Source: Ctena decussata (Eukaryota; Mollusca; Bivalvia; Lucinida; Lucinidae). Taken from it: a stretch of DNA of 64,000 nt. Location of the stretch: assembly GCA_963989385.1 (NCBI GenBank), contig OZ022508.1, positions 53,855,087-53,919,086 of the forward strand, given 5' to 3'. Of the stretch, positions 1 to 12,870 are shown in pieces; the first letter of the stretch is position 1, and every line of letters begins with the position of its first letter. Position numbers and translations under genes: made by a program. A model generated the notes under the pieces. The model did not search any database, was not told the origin of the DNA, and saw only the letters and a program-made list of their open reading frames with translations.

Positions 1-1745
1 TGTAACATTTGTTTTTGTATATCAAAATGATCGCCTGGGTTTATAGTTATCAAATTCAGCGTTTGCCACTTTGGCAAACCTTGCATAATTTTGCAGTAGC
101 CAGTTATTTACGTTACCCGGTTAGATTTTAAATATCAAATATATTTATTGAAGTCAATAAGAAATGTGTTTGATCAATATAAATGTATCAAATATTAATA
201 TTTTCTGCAAGAATGATTAATATGCTATAAATAAGGCTGCTTAGAAAACAGTTCAGAGCTTCTGTGCTGTTATTTTCGTTACAATATATTATGTACCCCT
301 CGCAAATTTAGAATGTAACTTAGGTTGTTGCATTTACAAACAATTTGTGATAAAATACCCTAACTTCTTCAATTTTCTAATTGTCCCGTTAAATACCTTT
401 CTATTACAAAACTAATTTGAGACCTTTAGCTTCTATACTTTGTCAAATATGTACTGTTGAACATGATTACACCTATTCCCTGTTGGTGGCTGCAAAGTCA
501 TTTTCCCACAATTGCTCCTACAAAAAATGGCTAATAAATTATTTTAAACTGACAAATTGGCCTTTATGGAATAAGATCATGTAATACATGATATAAAACA
601 ACATTCGCTTATGTGCGTGCGCGCGTGCGTGTCGGTTCATGCATGCGTGCATGCGTACACCGCAGTCAATTGTATAAATTGTAAGATAAAAATTATCGTC
701 AAATTGTACATTTGTAAATAAAATCTACACGGTATGTGAAAAAATATGGTGTCGGAAGGGGAGGAGGAGCCGACAAAAAAAAATGATATAAAACAACAGT
801 TCACATTTGTGTTCTGACCTTACAACACATATATTAACCATAGTAACGTACTTTACAGATTAAAACGTTTGATTAGAGCATCGTTCATTCCCACCACGAA
901 TATACCTCTTTGAAATTCTGACTTTTAAACAACACAGTTGTGATGACAATACATTTAGTTGTTATTTATTGTAAAATGAGAGTTTCATCGCCTACTTAGA
1001 CACAAAGCAGTGTTATTTACATGAATTGCAAAGTTGAGATTGTCCTGATGTTCAAATGAACCATTTGCAAATCAATCTGTACAGAGAATAAGTATATTTT
1101 GTTATTAATAGCCAAATGGCTTTTAAACTAAACCAAAAGTGTCGAACCAGCTAATCATAACTTACGGTTTTGTACTAGGAAAGGTAACGTTAATAACCTT
1201 TCTTTCAAACAGACCCTGAGATAAATATTACTACTGCCAAATGTTTGTGTTGTCCTTTTATTTGTAATCTTCAAAAATCAGTTTAGTTCTCTGCATGTTT
1301 GCCATCATTCTTCCATATATAGCCATATATAGAAAAGGGCAGAAAAGGATGAAAAGGCGTTTGTGTGACTAATTATGTTTAGTTAAGGCCAGCTTTGCGA
1401 TCACTTACATGGAATAGGCTGGATGTTTATTTGGCTAGTATCGTCTAACTACTTGTCTTATAACTTTATGCTGCTATTTTCAATTTGGTATCGCGAGTGG
1501 AGTGTTTCACAGAAAGAATAAATTCCTGATTGCTGCCCTTTTATTCTACTTTCTCTGTTTTGACCTTTTCTTATATAAAAACAATATATAAAACCAACGT
1601 TTTTTGTCTAAAAGCATACAATTTCATCAAAGTAACGTATATAACAGGTTAAAAAGTATGAGTTTCTTTATTCTACTGCAGCAAGTGTAAAGTTCTGTGT
1701 GCTTGCCATGAAAAGTTCCGTCATACCTCATCGTATTTAAAAGTA

Positions 1746-4741
1746 CACTGACCCACTTTAATTACGCACCACTTTTCCGGAGCCCGCATTTTACACAAAA
1801 ATTGATATAATTTAAGATTTGTTTATAGAATGTTATTATTTGGCATTTTATCTATTTGATGACGGCCAAAGAAATTCAGAATCACTCATGCGAAACCTTC
1901 CAGTTCCTCACAAGCACATTTTGACAAAACTGCACGTGGAACCTAAGCGTTTACACTTTTTAAATGCATTATGCAATAGCCATTTTCCCCAGTGATCGTT
2001 GTGATAGAAAAACACAAAAAGGAATACTTTTTTGAAGTTAAACCCTCTTTTACTGCAATTTAATTGAGATACAACGTGACATTTGGAAGCAACGCTCGGG
2101 TGGACGTCATGTTAACGTCAGTTACAATAACTAGGCTAGATTTACTTTGCAAATCGTTTTGTTACAAGTCACTTGTGTGCACAGAAATATCAAAACACTA
2201 ACTAGTCTATCATTTGCACTTCCAAAAGCCTTAGGAGTAGTGACGTCATCGCTTATGTCAACGGGATGGCGTTAATATATCCAAATAAGAGGGCCATGAG
2301 GCCCTGAATCGCTCACCTGAACAATTGGCAAGGTGGCTTTTACTTATCATGTCTGAAATTGTCAAAATATGAGTTTTGGGTCAAAAGTCAAAGAATGACC
2401 ATGACCACTTGTACTCATAAATCTTCATGTACTCATTAAGACAACCATATATACCATTTTTAGGCCAAAATCTTCAAAACTTTCCATGAAATCTTATGTT
2501 CTAGCATTTTCCCATATTTGACCATGCCGCAAAAAAGGTCAAGGTAAACCCAAGGTCACCATTTGAACAGTCTTGCTGGTACTCTAGTACTCCATGCTAT
2601 TTACCAAGTTTCAAGGCCATAGGTGTATTGGTTCTGGAGAAGAAAAATATTAAAGATTTATACCATAAGTGGTAATGGCGGCCAAGTTGGTCATGTGACC
2701 TGGACCGTTTGAACAAATTTTCATTCAATCAACCCCTGGAGGCTCTATATGAAATGTGTTCACAATTGGCCCTTTTGCTTTTGAGGAAATGGTTGAAAAT
2801 GTCAAAATGAGCGATCTGGATCAAAGGTTAAAAATGACCTTGACCTCTTGTACTCATAATTCTTCATGAACTCATTAAGACAACTGTATACACCAATTTT
2901 TTAGGCTAAAATCTTCAAAAACTTTCCATGAATCTTATCTTCTACCATTTTCCGATATTTGACCTTGCTGTAAAAGGTCAAGGTCAACACAATGTCATAA
3001 TTTGAACAATCTTGATAGTACTCAAGTACCTAATGCTACATACAAAGTCTCAAGGCCATCGGTCAATTGGTTCTGGAGAAGATTTTTAAAGGTATTTACC
3101 ATATATGGGGGTGGCGGCCATGTTGGTCATGTGTCCAGGACCGTTAGAAATTTTTTTCATTCCCTCAACCCCTCGAGGCTCTATATGAAATTTGGTTTCA
3201 ATTGGCCCAGTGGTTTTAGAGCAGATTGTTTGAAATTGTCAAAATTTGAGATTTCTGGGTCAAAGGTCAAAGAATGACCTTGACCTCTTGTACTCATAAA
3301 TCTTCATGTACTCATTAAGATGATTGTATATACCAATTTTTATACCAAAATCTTCAAAACTTACCATGAAATCTCATGTTCTAGCATTTCCGAAATTTGA
3401 CCTTGCCGTAAAAAAGGTCAAGGTCAACCCAGGGTCATAGTTTGAACAATCTTGATACTACTTGAGTACCCAATGCTACATACCAAGTTTCAAGGCCATC
3501 GGTCTACTGGTTCTGGAGAAGAAGATTTTTAAAGGTTTTTTACCATATATGGGCGTGGTGGCCATGTTGGTCATGTGACCTGGACCGTATGAACAAATTT
3601 TCATTCCCTCAACCCCTGGAGGATCTATATGAAATTTGGTTACAATTGGCTTAGTTGTTTTTGAGATTGTTTGATATTGTCAAAATATGAGAGTTCTGGG
3701 TCAAAGGTCAAAGAATGACCTTGACCTCTTGCACTCATAAATCTTCATGTACTCATTAAGATGACTGTATGTACCAATTTATAGGCCAAAATCTTCAACA
3801 GTTTCCAAGATATCTTATGTTGCAGCATTTTGCCATATAAAAGCATAAGGAAGCAAATTTGACCTTACCGTAAAAAAGGTCAAGGTCAACCCAAGGTCAT
3901 AATTTGAACAATCTTGGTAATACTTGCATGCCCGATGCTACATACCAAGTTTCAAGGCCATCGGCATATCGCTTCTGGAGAAGAAGATTTTTCTAGGTTT
4001 TTACCATATATGGGCTTGGCGGCCATGTTGGTCATGTGACCAGGACCGTTTGAAGAACTTTTCGTTCCTAAGTTCCCTAGAGGCTGCATATGAAATTTGG
4101 TTATAATTGGCCCAGCGGTTTCAGAGGAGAAGTCGTTTGAAATTGTGGACGGACGACGGACGGACGACGGACGACGACGGAGCCTTACCATCCTATAAGC
4201 TCCCCCGGAGCCGCTGGCTCAGGTGAGCTAAAAAGTTTGTATTCAAATTAACGACGGATACATCGTTGTTTGATATGAAATTATAAAAGAAGTGTTTTAG
4301 CGATTGGTTTGCTCAGAAACATTCAAAATTTCTATTGTTTTTTTAAAAGTGTGAATAAAAAGAACTTTATCAAAACTTTGGCATTTGTCAACCAAAAAAA
4401 GTCGGCTGCTGAAAACATGGTAAAGTTTACAAACATGTTCCAGTCTTCTATATCGCCGAAAATGAATCGACTCTAAACAATGACAAAGCAAAAATTCGAC
4501 ACTGATAATAGTGCAGTGTGGTCTGAATGCAATGCAAAATAATGCAATGTGAATTTGTGATTTGCGGGTATTGTCCATTTGGATCCGTTTCGTTGTTTGT
4601 TTCTGGTTTGATCACATATTTTCTATGGATTGTGCAGACATAAATGCGCGTTTCGCTGAAAGTTCCAGATATAAATTATCATATTTCTTTTCCGAGAAAT
4701 CTTACATTTTATAAGTGGTGCGGAACTAAAGTGGCTCAGTG
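1746..4741. mobile_element. TA-flanked TIR element inserted in the left arm of the palindrome
   Basis: The ends are 29-bp inverted repeats (1746-1774 and 4713-4741) with three mismatches, starting CACTGAGCCACTTT in consensus. TA dinucleotides lie directly outside both ends (1744-1745 and 4742-4743), as expected for Tc1/mariner-type insertion. Its removal restores the alignment of the palindrome arms, which independently supports the borders. Without the tandem-core element it carries it would be about 1.05 kb. I see no credible transposase inside, so it is probably non-autonomous. Confidence 0.65.
2289..4230 (+). mobile_element. Tandem-core element 1 (pearl/HINE-like), unit about 440 bp
   Basis: The 5' end is a hairpin (2291-2304, GGGCCATGAGGCCC) followed at once by GCTCACCTGA (2311-2320), whose inverse TCAGGTGAGC lies at the 3' end (4219-4228). 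The core has about 4.3 direct repeats. The block containing ATGACCTTGACCTCTTG starts near 2397, 2834, 3275 and 3716, giving spacings of about 437-441 bp. A GGAC/GACGAC microsatellite (4147-4184) precedes the 3' end. This order of parts is known for pearl-type elements of bivalves, which are considered non-autonomous Helentron derivatives. The short ORFs inside are translations of the repeat, not genes. Confidence 0.75.
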
Positions 4742-5929
4742 TATGTTAGGGATAGTCTAGGCTTGTTCTGAGCCAGTTTGAAAAAAAAAAGAATTTAACA
4801 GAAGCTGGTGTATGGGGTATTGGCATTGTTGCAATATTACATTGCTTGGTACACACTTAGCTTAACCATGGCTGTTAATTTTGTTTTCTCTGATGCATTC
4901 CTTGCTTCCAGAGAACCTTCCTTCTGAATTTTGTTAAGCTTTTATCATTCCTCCAGACTTTAAGGTGAATAGATATTGTGTGAAATGAAATAACTATGGC
5001 TATCTTGGCTTCCATGTCTAATAGGGGGTAACCTTATTACTTTGAAATCATCGTCAAAATGACATTTTGATAATTCACTCACTTCGACTCCTTGGTTAGG
5101 TGGTCATAAAGGTAACGTATACAGCATTCAACAGTAAACAAGTTGTTAGACTACCCTTTTACTGTTTAGAAGTTTTCATATTAATGGTAGAGCAACAAGG
5201 TGCAGAAAGTAACCGCCCACAAGTATAACGCGTATGTTGAAAGCAAACATTGAGGTGCGGAAGGTTAACCTAATAGCAGTATCGCCATACATCTCTGAAG
5301 GGATTTATATATTTGATACAGTTGCTTTAAATAATTATAGTCCCAAAGAAGGGGCTATGACAGAAACATAGTTACCCATAAACGTTTTCTATATAATGCA
5401 TAGTTTATATTAGTATTATGCCTGTTTTAGATGTTTTACTTAAAGGCGGTTATTTTCTGCACCCGGTCACCCGAGCATTAATATGAAACTTGTTCAAGTA
5501 AAAGGGTCTGTCCCAAGAACTGGGGAACTTTTAATGCTTCATCATACTGCATCATATCAAACAGATAATATCATAAGGAACCATAATTATAATCTGACAA
5601 TGCATTCTCATTTGAATGTTGTATACATTACTTTCTAAATACCAAAACAAGGAGTCAAAGTATGTATAGCATCATTGACACGATTAAAAGGTCATTTTGA
5701 TAATGATTTTAAAATAATAACAATATGTCATAATCAGATTATCCGTGCCAGATCTTGAAAGGAATTAATTAACATAGTCTACTTTGTTTCTATCTCGTGT
5801 GTGTTCCTTGCTTCCACATGATCTTCTGGTATATTTTGGAAATAATACTGTATAATTTTGAATGGACACCTTTCAATTTGTTATGTTACTGTAGATGCTT
5901 CCTATTTACTTCTGTGGATGATGTAACCC

Positions 5930-6055
5930 TTCCACAAATTGTCTACTCTTAGAGGAAACACTTTTCTCTTACAGTAGCCAATTCTTTCCTTTAAGAGTTT
6001 ACTCCCATTAAGAAAAAGGAAAAGGGCTAGAGTAAAATTTGCCGAATTATTTCAT
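5930..6055. repeat. Fragment of the AAGGAAAGAATTTGCTCC foldback family, inside the right palindrome arm
   Basis: Contains facing blocks of the type 'cttaaaggaaa...' and 'tttcctttaagag', shared with 15970-16050, 19706-19790, 29215-29420, 48055-48135, 54956-55070 and 55778-55850. It helps explain why the right arm of the large palindrome is longer than the left here (about 430 against 180 bp). Confidence 0.45.
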
Positions 6056-8281
6056 GTAATAGTGTATCCAAGCACCTTAAACTCTTGGACTGATTATTTT
6101 TTTTAATTAAGAAAGAAAGATTTCCTCGAAACAAGGAAAGGATTACAAAAAAGTAAAATAAAATAAATATAAAAAAAAACTCGGTTTAACTATCTTTATG
6201 CCTAGGAAAGTAATGTTGCAACACTTTCAATGAAACCTAGCACCAGCTTCAGCTAAATTACTTTTTTTCAATTCGCCTCGGAATGAGTCCAGATGGTCAC
6301 AAATGACCAGATTGTACTTAATTTCCATTTAAATGAAGTACAACAAAGTGTTCCCCGGTAGCCACAATTTACACTTAGTGCAGTGGAGTAAAACCTCTTG
6401 CTTTTTAACTTGTTATATACGTTACTTTGGTTTAAATATATGCTGTAGGGTCAAGATAGTTTTACTACGGTTGTATATATTGCTTTTATAGAAAACGTTC
6501 AAAACAGATAAACAATGTAAAAGGGCTCAGATCAGGAATTGATTCGATCAACTAGTGCCACGATTCTCCGACGACGCCAAATTGAAAATAGTAACATGAA
6601 GTAAAAAGACATGCACTCAAACGAAACAAACGGATGGCCAAATAAACACCCAGTTCATTCCATGCAGATGACCACAAAGCTAGCTTTAATCAAACATACC
6701 CTGGAACACAAATTGTCTATGTTCACCAATTTTCTATTTGTTTCTATATATATCAGACTGACGGCCAATAAACGGACAAAACAAATCAATTTTTTTGAAG
6801 GGTACTGGTAAGATCAATATACCAAAACGGATGCACCGCCGTGGAAATGTCACTGATAAATTACATGGGGTGGATTTTAACCAGTCGAACGTGCCATTTT
6901 GAAAATATTGAAATTAAAATTAACAAGACTTATGCACATTTGGCTGTGGCAACAGTTAGTCTCATGGATTGTTTTCAAACGACGGTTACAAACGTTACCT
7001 TTCTGAATTCAAAACTGTATGTTATGATCAGTTATTTTGCTAAAGTGGATGTTTTAAATATAAATGGAAAAGTAATAGTGTTCCATGTACAGGTTAATTC
7101 ACGAAGGTTTATTTCTAATTGTAGGACATCTCACCTTGGCATGTCATGTAAATAACACTCATCTGTTTGCTGCCCGAGTAGCCAAATTCACCACGCAAAA
7201 ATTTCATTTAACAATAACAAGAACACATAGTTATCACAATTTGGCTGTTTAAAAGTCAGAATTTCAAGAGAGTGTTTTTTTTCTGGTCCGAATGATAGAC
7301 GATTTACGCAAACATTAACAATTTGTTAAGTATGCTACTTTGGTTAAAATATGTGTTGTAAGGTCAAAAATAATTTTTAAACATTTGCTTTGTATCATAT
7401 TTAATATGATCTTATTGCGTCAGATCCAATTTGTCAGTTTTAAATAGTTTTAATAGCTTAGTAGCCATCTTTTGTACGAATAATTGTGTGAAAATGACTA
7501 TTCAGCCTCCATTAGGGAATAGGTGTTACCAAGTACTACAGTACATGGTTGACAAAGTATAAAAGCTAGAGGTCTCAAATTTGTTTTGCTAGAACGTTTT
7601 TGAAAGTTGCTAGTTAGTTAATTAGTAAAAATTGAACATTTTGGTCTATTTCGTCATAGAGTTTTCGTAAAATGCAACAATTTCAGTTAGTATTTTAAAT
7701 TTTCAAGGGGTACTTTACATATTGTCACGAAAATAACAGCATAAATGGTCAAAATTGTTTCCAAAGTAGCTTAACTTATAGAAAATAAATCATTCCTTCA
7801 AACATATGGACATTTGATACATCTATAAAGTTTAAGCATACTTTCTATTGACTTCAATAAATAGTTTTGATATTCAACATTTAATGGGGTAACGTAAATA
7901 ACTGGTCACTACAGAGCAATGCAAAGTTTGCCAAGGTGGTAAAAGCTGAATTTTGAAACTACAGACCAAGGCAATTATTTTGATATATGAAACAAATGTT
8001 ACACCCCGTAGACCACTATCTCCCTTTTCTAGGCCACTTACGCAATCATATTGGCTCCACTAAAATGGACATAAAACTCTGAATGGCCTTAGTGGGATAA
8101 ACCCTACATCCCTCAAAGGTTCTAAAATATGATTGTGTGTATTGTAAAATTGCTTCCAGCTACGCCCCTGAGAACCGTTTCGAAATTGATAACAGTTGTT
8201 CAATCTTTTCTTGCTTATGAACAAAGTTGCATATACATTCAGTTATAAGGCTGAGGGTTTTCATTCCAACAGAATCAAAAA

Positions 8282-9860
8282 TAGCCATCAGAGGAGATGG
8301 CAAATCCCCCGACCGAAGACCCCCATGGGCCTTGGTAAAAAGGGTGCACTTCAAAACACATATTAGTAATATATTGTTGTTCTTTCATGCTTCTGATTGA
8401 CATTAACTGTTAACAGATGCATGATTATCTAACACTCAGACTAAAACAGTATGCTTGACTGCTAAAAAGAGGTAATATCTCAAACAGCCACCATATACAC
8501 AAATGTATAGCATACGATACAACATTCAACTTTCAAAATGTGTGAATAACTTCTAAAGTACAAGCCCTACAAACCTAATTTTGAGCTCTCTAGTAAGTGA
8601 ATTTGGACAAAGAATCCAAATCTGGAAAAAAAAAAAATATTTTTTTTTTTTGGGGGGGTGGGGTGTGGGAGGGGTCACGGGAATGTGGACGGGTAAGAGA
8701 GAGTTAGGAACACTGATAAGATATCACAGCATGATCATCAATATTCTAAAAGGTTCACGGTTATTAAAATTCTGGAGCTGGCCAGGGTTATACAGTTATG
8801 GAGCAGAGACTCAAACAGCAGCTCAAACTAATAAAGGGAAATAATTCACTAGGTCTAAAAGCAAGAGTTATCATTCATGTATGAGACAAATTGTCATGAC
8901 CTGTTCTGCATATCTGTGAAGTATCATGAAAATATTTCAAAAGGTATTCAAGCTATGGAGCGGACACTTAAAATCATCAAAGGGAAATAACTCCAAAAGT
9001 AAGAAAGCAAGAGTTGTCATTCTTGTTCGCGACACATCATCATGACCTGTTCTACATATCTGTGAAGTATCATAAAAATATTCCAAAAGGTATTCAAGTT
9101 ACAGAGCGGACACGAAATCACACCTAAAACCATCAAGGGGTAATAACTCAAAAAGTAAGAAAGCAGGAGTTGTGTTTCTTGTTCGCGACACATCATCATG
9201 ACCTGTTCTACATATCTGTGAAGTATCATGAAAATATTCCAAAAGGTATTCAAGTTATAGAGCGGACACGAAATCATACCTAAAATGATCAAGGGGAAAT
9301 AACTCAAAAAGTAAGAAAGCAAGAGTTGTCATTCTTGTTCGCGACACACCATCATGACCTGTTCTACAAATCTGTGAAGTATCATGAGAATATTCCAAAG
9401 GGTATTTTAGTTATAGAGCGGACACGAATCTGCCAAAAAATCACACCTAAAACTATCAAGGGGAAATAACTCAAAAAGTAAGAAAGCAAGACTTGTCATT
9501 CTTGTTCGCGACACATAGTCATGACCTGTTCTACATTTCTGTGAAGTATCATGCAAATATTCCAAAGGGTATTCAAGTTACAGAGCGGACACGAATCTGC
9601 CAAAAAATCACCAAAGGGGAGATAATTCAAAAAGTACAATAGCAAGAGTTACCATTCTTGTACGCGACACATCGTCATGACCTGTTCTACATAACTGTGA
9701 AGTATCATGAAAATATTCCAAAGGGTATTCAAGATATAGAGCGGACAAGAAAGTGTTTACGGACGGACGGACGGACGGACAGACGGACGGACGGACGGAC
9801 GGACGGACGGACGCCAGGCTCATCGCTATATCCCCCGAACCTTTCGGTCGGGGGATAAAA
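8282..9860 (+). mobile_element. Tandem-core element 2 (pearl/HINE-like), unit about 156 bp
   Basis: A 5' hairpin (8284-8301, GCCATC...GATGGC) is followed by ATCCCCCGACCGAAG (8304-8318). The inverse, CTTTCGGTCGGGGGAT, closes the element at 9841-9856, and the 3' end can itself fold (9831-9856). The core has six direct repeats: CATGACCTGTTCT occurs at about 8895, 9041, 9197, 9353, 9520 and 9676, with spacings of 146-167 bp and mostly 156. A GGAC microsatellite fills 9757-9813. An A/T and G-rich stretch (8625-8680) lies 5' of the core. ORFs across it only translate repeats; the run of Arg-Pro-Ser-Val on the minus strand comes from the microsatellite. Confidence 0.75.
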
Positions 9861-10060
9861 AGGTATAGACCCGTCTTACAGGTGGATCTAAAAAAAATTT
9901 TATTGTCTTTGAAGAGAAAACCATGTGTAATAGCCGAGTTACACACAACTGATTTACATAGTTGGTTTACTTTTAGATAGACAAAACTCGGTCTTACAGC
10001 CAAAAAGTATGTAACAAGTGTACGGTCTGGGTTTGGGCGATAAGACATCACAGTTCAAAT
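9861..10060. other. No feature recognised
   Basis: AT-rich DNA between the second tandem-core element and a dispersed repeat. No ORF, RNA gene or repeat recognised. Confidence 0.4.
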
Positions 10061-10420
10061 CATAAACAAAGGGGTTATGATTGAAAAAGTTGAATTGGAA
10101 TTAATGTCAGTCTGATTAAAGCGAAAACGGAAACCAATGATATAAACTGGTAGTAAGTTGTAATTGAAAATAGAAAATAAGTATAAATAGATGTTACTGT
10201 TACTTGTTCTGTTTGTTCATGCTGCTGCATTCGTTCCCCTAAGGTGTGAGTGGTGTTTTCAGTAAGGGTAGCTGAATGACCACGTGTCTGGGAAAGAGCT
10301 GTTCATTCGGTTTGCCGTGCGTGTCTTTCGTGAACTGTTGTCAATTTGTGTTAATAATTCCTTATTAGTTCCTGATCATTGCCTATCCTTTTACTTTTAT
10401 TCATGACGGTTGGTGCGGAG
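10060..10420 (+). repeat. Dispersed repeat X, copy 1
   Basis: The block GGTAGCTGAATGACCA...GGGAAAGAGCTG...TTCCTGATCATTGCCTATC (10262-10395) recurs in the same orientation at 13330-13500 and inverted at 10840-11035. The upstream part (AAATAGAAAATAAGTATAAATAG, TACTGTTACTTGTTC) also has counterparts. Class unknown; no coding potential seen. Could be a SINE/MITE or LINE tail. Confidence 0.5.
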
Positions 10421-10834
10421 TTAAAAAGACCCAATCACTTGTATGTTAAATAAACTTTACGGATTTTTTCTTTCTAGACGGCTTGATAAGCAACAATCAA
10501 ATTATACTTCGACGCATCGGTCAGAATCTAGTTGCACTTGAAAACAATTGTTCTTCACAGGACAGTGTTGTCTGCTGTAAGAGAGAATATAACTTAACGG
10601 AATAAATTATGGCGCCAGTTTTGTATCTTATCAAATGATCAACCTGATACTGTAAGCTTTAAAATGACAACCGCCTTATATATTTTGACATGCTATAATT
10701 TTAGACAACTAAAGACAATTGTCTAAATAATTCATTTTCAATTACCAATATCACTGCGTGCAAGCGTTTAATCTGCAGCCTTTACAAGAGGACGACAGGT
10801 ATGCTGCCAAATTCCAGCAATTTGCTACATGTGC
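10421..10834. other. Spacer between inverted X copies, nothing recognised
   Basis: Forms the loop between X copies 1 and 2. No ORF of interest and no clear internal repeat. Confidence 0.4.
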
Positions 10835-11215
10835 ATTTTGTGTGTTTCATCAAGGTAAAAGGATACACTGATCAGGAACTAATACAATCAGATCCCATTT
10901 CCTACCCCCAGAACCAAAAGGGTAAGAAGTATATGCCTAAATTGACAGCAGTTCACGAAAAACACGCACGGTAAACCAAAAGAACGGCTCTTTCCCAGCC
11001 AGTTGATCATTCAGCTACCCCAAGTAAAGCATCACCCAGACGACAGGTGCACTGACATGGACAGCAAGAATACGTAACAGTAAGGAACCACAAACAGAAA
11101 TACCGCATTGGAACGGTCAGTGAAACAAAATGGGTGGGGTGGGGTCGAGGGGACTTGACCTAGTTTTTTAGGATCCCAACCCTCGACCTCAGCTCCACTT
11201 TAAAAGTCTTTGTGC
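10835..11215 (-). repeat. Dispersed repeat X, copy 2 (inverted)
   Basis: Reverse complement of copies 1 and 3. It shares CAGCTACC at 11013-11022, GGCTCTTTCCCAGCC, and the 'cattggaacggtcagtg' block (11107-11124), which reappears inverted at 13150-13170. Facing copy 1, it gives an inverted pair with arms of about 200 bp. Confidence 0.5.
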
Positions 11216-11799
11216 ACTGTGATTTCTAAACTTCCGGTGAAATACGTAACACTTACACTCTGGTTTTGTATTTTATTTGAATCACAGTGCGATAAATTTG
11301 TAAATTGCCTTTGACAATATATTTTATTGTTTATTTCAACCTTGAGCTATAATTGCAGCTTTATTCTCACAGGAATTAATGAATAACTGCGATCAAATCG
11401 ATAGTATTTCTTTAGTAAATCTTAACGTTTAGATTGTTCTCCTATTTGCTAGCTGACGCCAGTCTTGACTGTAATTCAGCATGACAGATAAATAGAGATG
11501 TGAAATCCATTTGATTGAGTTGTGTTTTATGACTCAGTTTGAGGCTCTCCATAAACAATGTCTGTGTTTAAAGAAAAAAAATATCTAGTCAAAACGCATG
11601 AGTGATGTAAATGTTTTACTAAATCGAGAAACAATGGACGAACAAATTTTATTGCTTGTACGATACTGGAAGAAGTTATGATAGTTTGTCTTTATTTTTA
11701 ACCTTCGACAATTTATCGTCTATGACTTTGATTGTTTCCGCCTATAGTGTATTTGGTATAGTGGGAACTACACTAATAAAAACATGTACTATGCAGATT
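11216..11799. other. No feature recognised
   Basis: AT-rich unique-looking DNA. The short ORF beginning at 11656 (+) shows no family signature and runs into the following palindrome. Confidence 0.35.
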
Positions 11800-11970
11800 G
11801 GCCGATGGCAAAGTGAACCCTTCCCGCAGACATACAACGTTAAAAAATGTTGATTCAACGTCATGAACAAAGTAGAGTCACGTCATGACGTTTAATCAAC
11901 ATTGATTGAATGTTGATGCAACCATGTGTGCCAGTTGGGAGGGCTATTACCACATTGTCATCAGAGGCTA
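11800..11970. repeat. Palindromic repeat of the GTTGATTCAACGT family
   Basis: The outer parts (gatggcaaagtgaaccctt and its inverse near 11937-11965) face each other, with inverted GTTGATTCAACG / TGTTGATTAAACGTC-type blocks inside. The right side carries GTGTGCCAGTTGGGA. Related short palindromes lie at 18165-18275, 21711-21809, 45960-46067, 52710-52812 and 56424-56475. Probably a small non-autonomous DNA transposon (MITE). Confidence 0.5.
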
Positions 11971-12870
11971 CCCGTGTCTTTGCAAATGCGCTGTTTGGTT
12001 TATAGTAACATACTCTATCTTTTCAGTATCAGCATCGGAGTGTGCCTTGTGACTGACTTTTTCTGGGTTCCTAGTACAGTATACTGTTCTTTGTTTCTAA
12101 GCGTAACTTTTCTGAAAATCAGTTAAGAGTACACTATGCGTCTTGTGTAAGTATTTCATATATTTTTGAAAAACAAATGAGAGTACACAATGATGTGTTG
12201 GAGTGAGATCATTTGGCTTTCAATAAATTTAAGATATGTAAATTAAACAAGGTAAATAACGATTGTCTACTTTGCCTTAAGTAATACTTAAATTAATTAT
12301 ACAGCCGTATGTTTCTTGTTGCCTTATGTCATGCCGTCTTAAAATAAATTTCTTATCTAATCTTAGAATATTTAATGAGAGATGTTCCGTGCATTCTTTT
12401 CTATTTCGGACACTTTCCAAAAAATGGAAATGCATTGAAATGGTCATTACCACTAGTACCATGATATTTGACAAGCTGGGAGGTAATCTAAGCATTCTCT
12501 TTTCTTAAGTAGGGTACATGTATATGTAACAGGCATTAAGCCAGACACGTTATGCGTCTTGATTAAGACGCATATCCAAGTGTGAAACAACTTTTACGTT
12601 CGGATGTAAGACAGGAGCGCAATGTCTTATTCTATCCACTTCATTGGGCTTGAAACTTAAACCAACAGCAGACGGAAGAGAAAATTGTTCTAATAATGCA
12701 TTTTAAAATAATAATACAATGACACATAGCGGAATTAAATTTCTTCAAAGCCCTTTGGATTGTGTAATTGGAAACCAAGCACACATCAAGAAGTTAAAAT
12801 GCGGCTTTGTCAACATAAAACTTATGCCAACAAAACAGTCTGTTGCTTGGTTTTTCGGGGTTTCACTGAT
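11971..12870. other. No gene recognised
   Basis: Short ORFs on both strands lack family motifs. A small hairpin sits at 12546-12574 (atgcgtcttgattaagacgcat). Confidence 0.35.

Larger units (their letters stand above)
1..8004. repeat. Giant imperfect palindrome / long-TIR foldback element, about 8 kb
   Basis: The reverse complement of about 5430-8004 matches 1 to about 5240 over its whole length once a 3-kb insertion in the left arm is removed. Matching blocks seen by eye: 1-60 with 7945-8004; 840-960 with 7235-7345; 1000-1060 with 7110-7165; 1140-1225 with 6960-7030; 1375-1435 with 6630-6690; 1470-1700 with 6370-6590; 4775-4850 with 6200-6270; 5040-5130 with 5610-5730; 5140-5225 with 5435-5510. 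The axis lies near 5330 and the unpaired centre is at most about 190 bp. Arms look roughly 65-80% alike, with many small indels, so it is old. Pairing runs to base 1, so the left arm may continue outside the window. No transposase-like ORF is visible in the arms. It could be a foldback transposon, two head-to-head copies of one element, or a segmental inverted duplication. Confidence 0.8.

Noticed and set aside
601..660. GT/GCAT-rich alternating stretch as Z-DNA regulatory site
   Set aside because: Only a short imperfect (GTGC)n/(GCAT)n run; no functional context.
2300..4200. CRISPR-like array of direct repeats
   Set aside because: Units are about 440 bp and contiguous without unique spacers; the genome context is eukaryotic.
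6841..7155. 104-codon ORF in the right palindrome arm
   Set aside because: The inverse arm (1140-1290) does not keep the frame open and there is no recognisable family.
9608..10051. 147-codon minus-strand ORF
   Set aside because: Its centre is the translated GGAC microsatellite (repeated Arg-Pro-Ser-Val) and the rest is tandem-core repeat.
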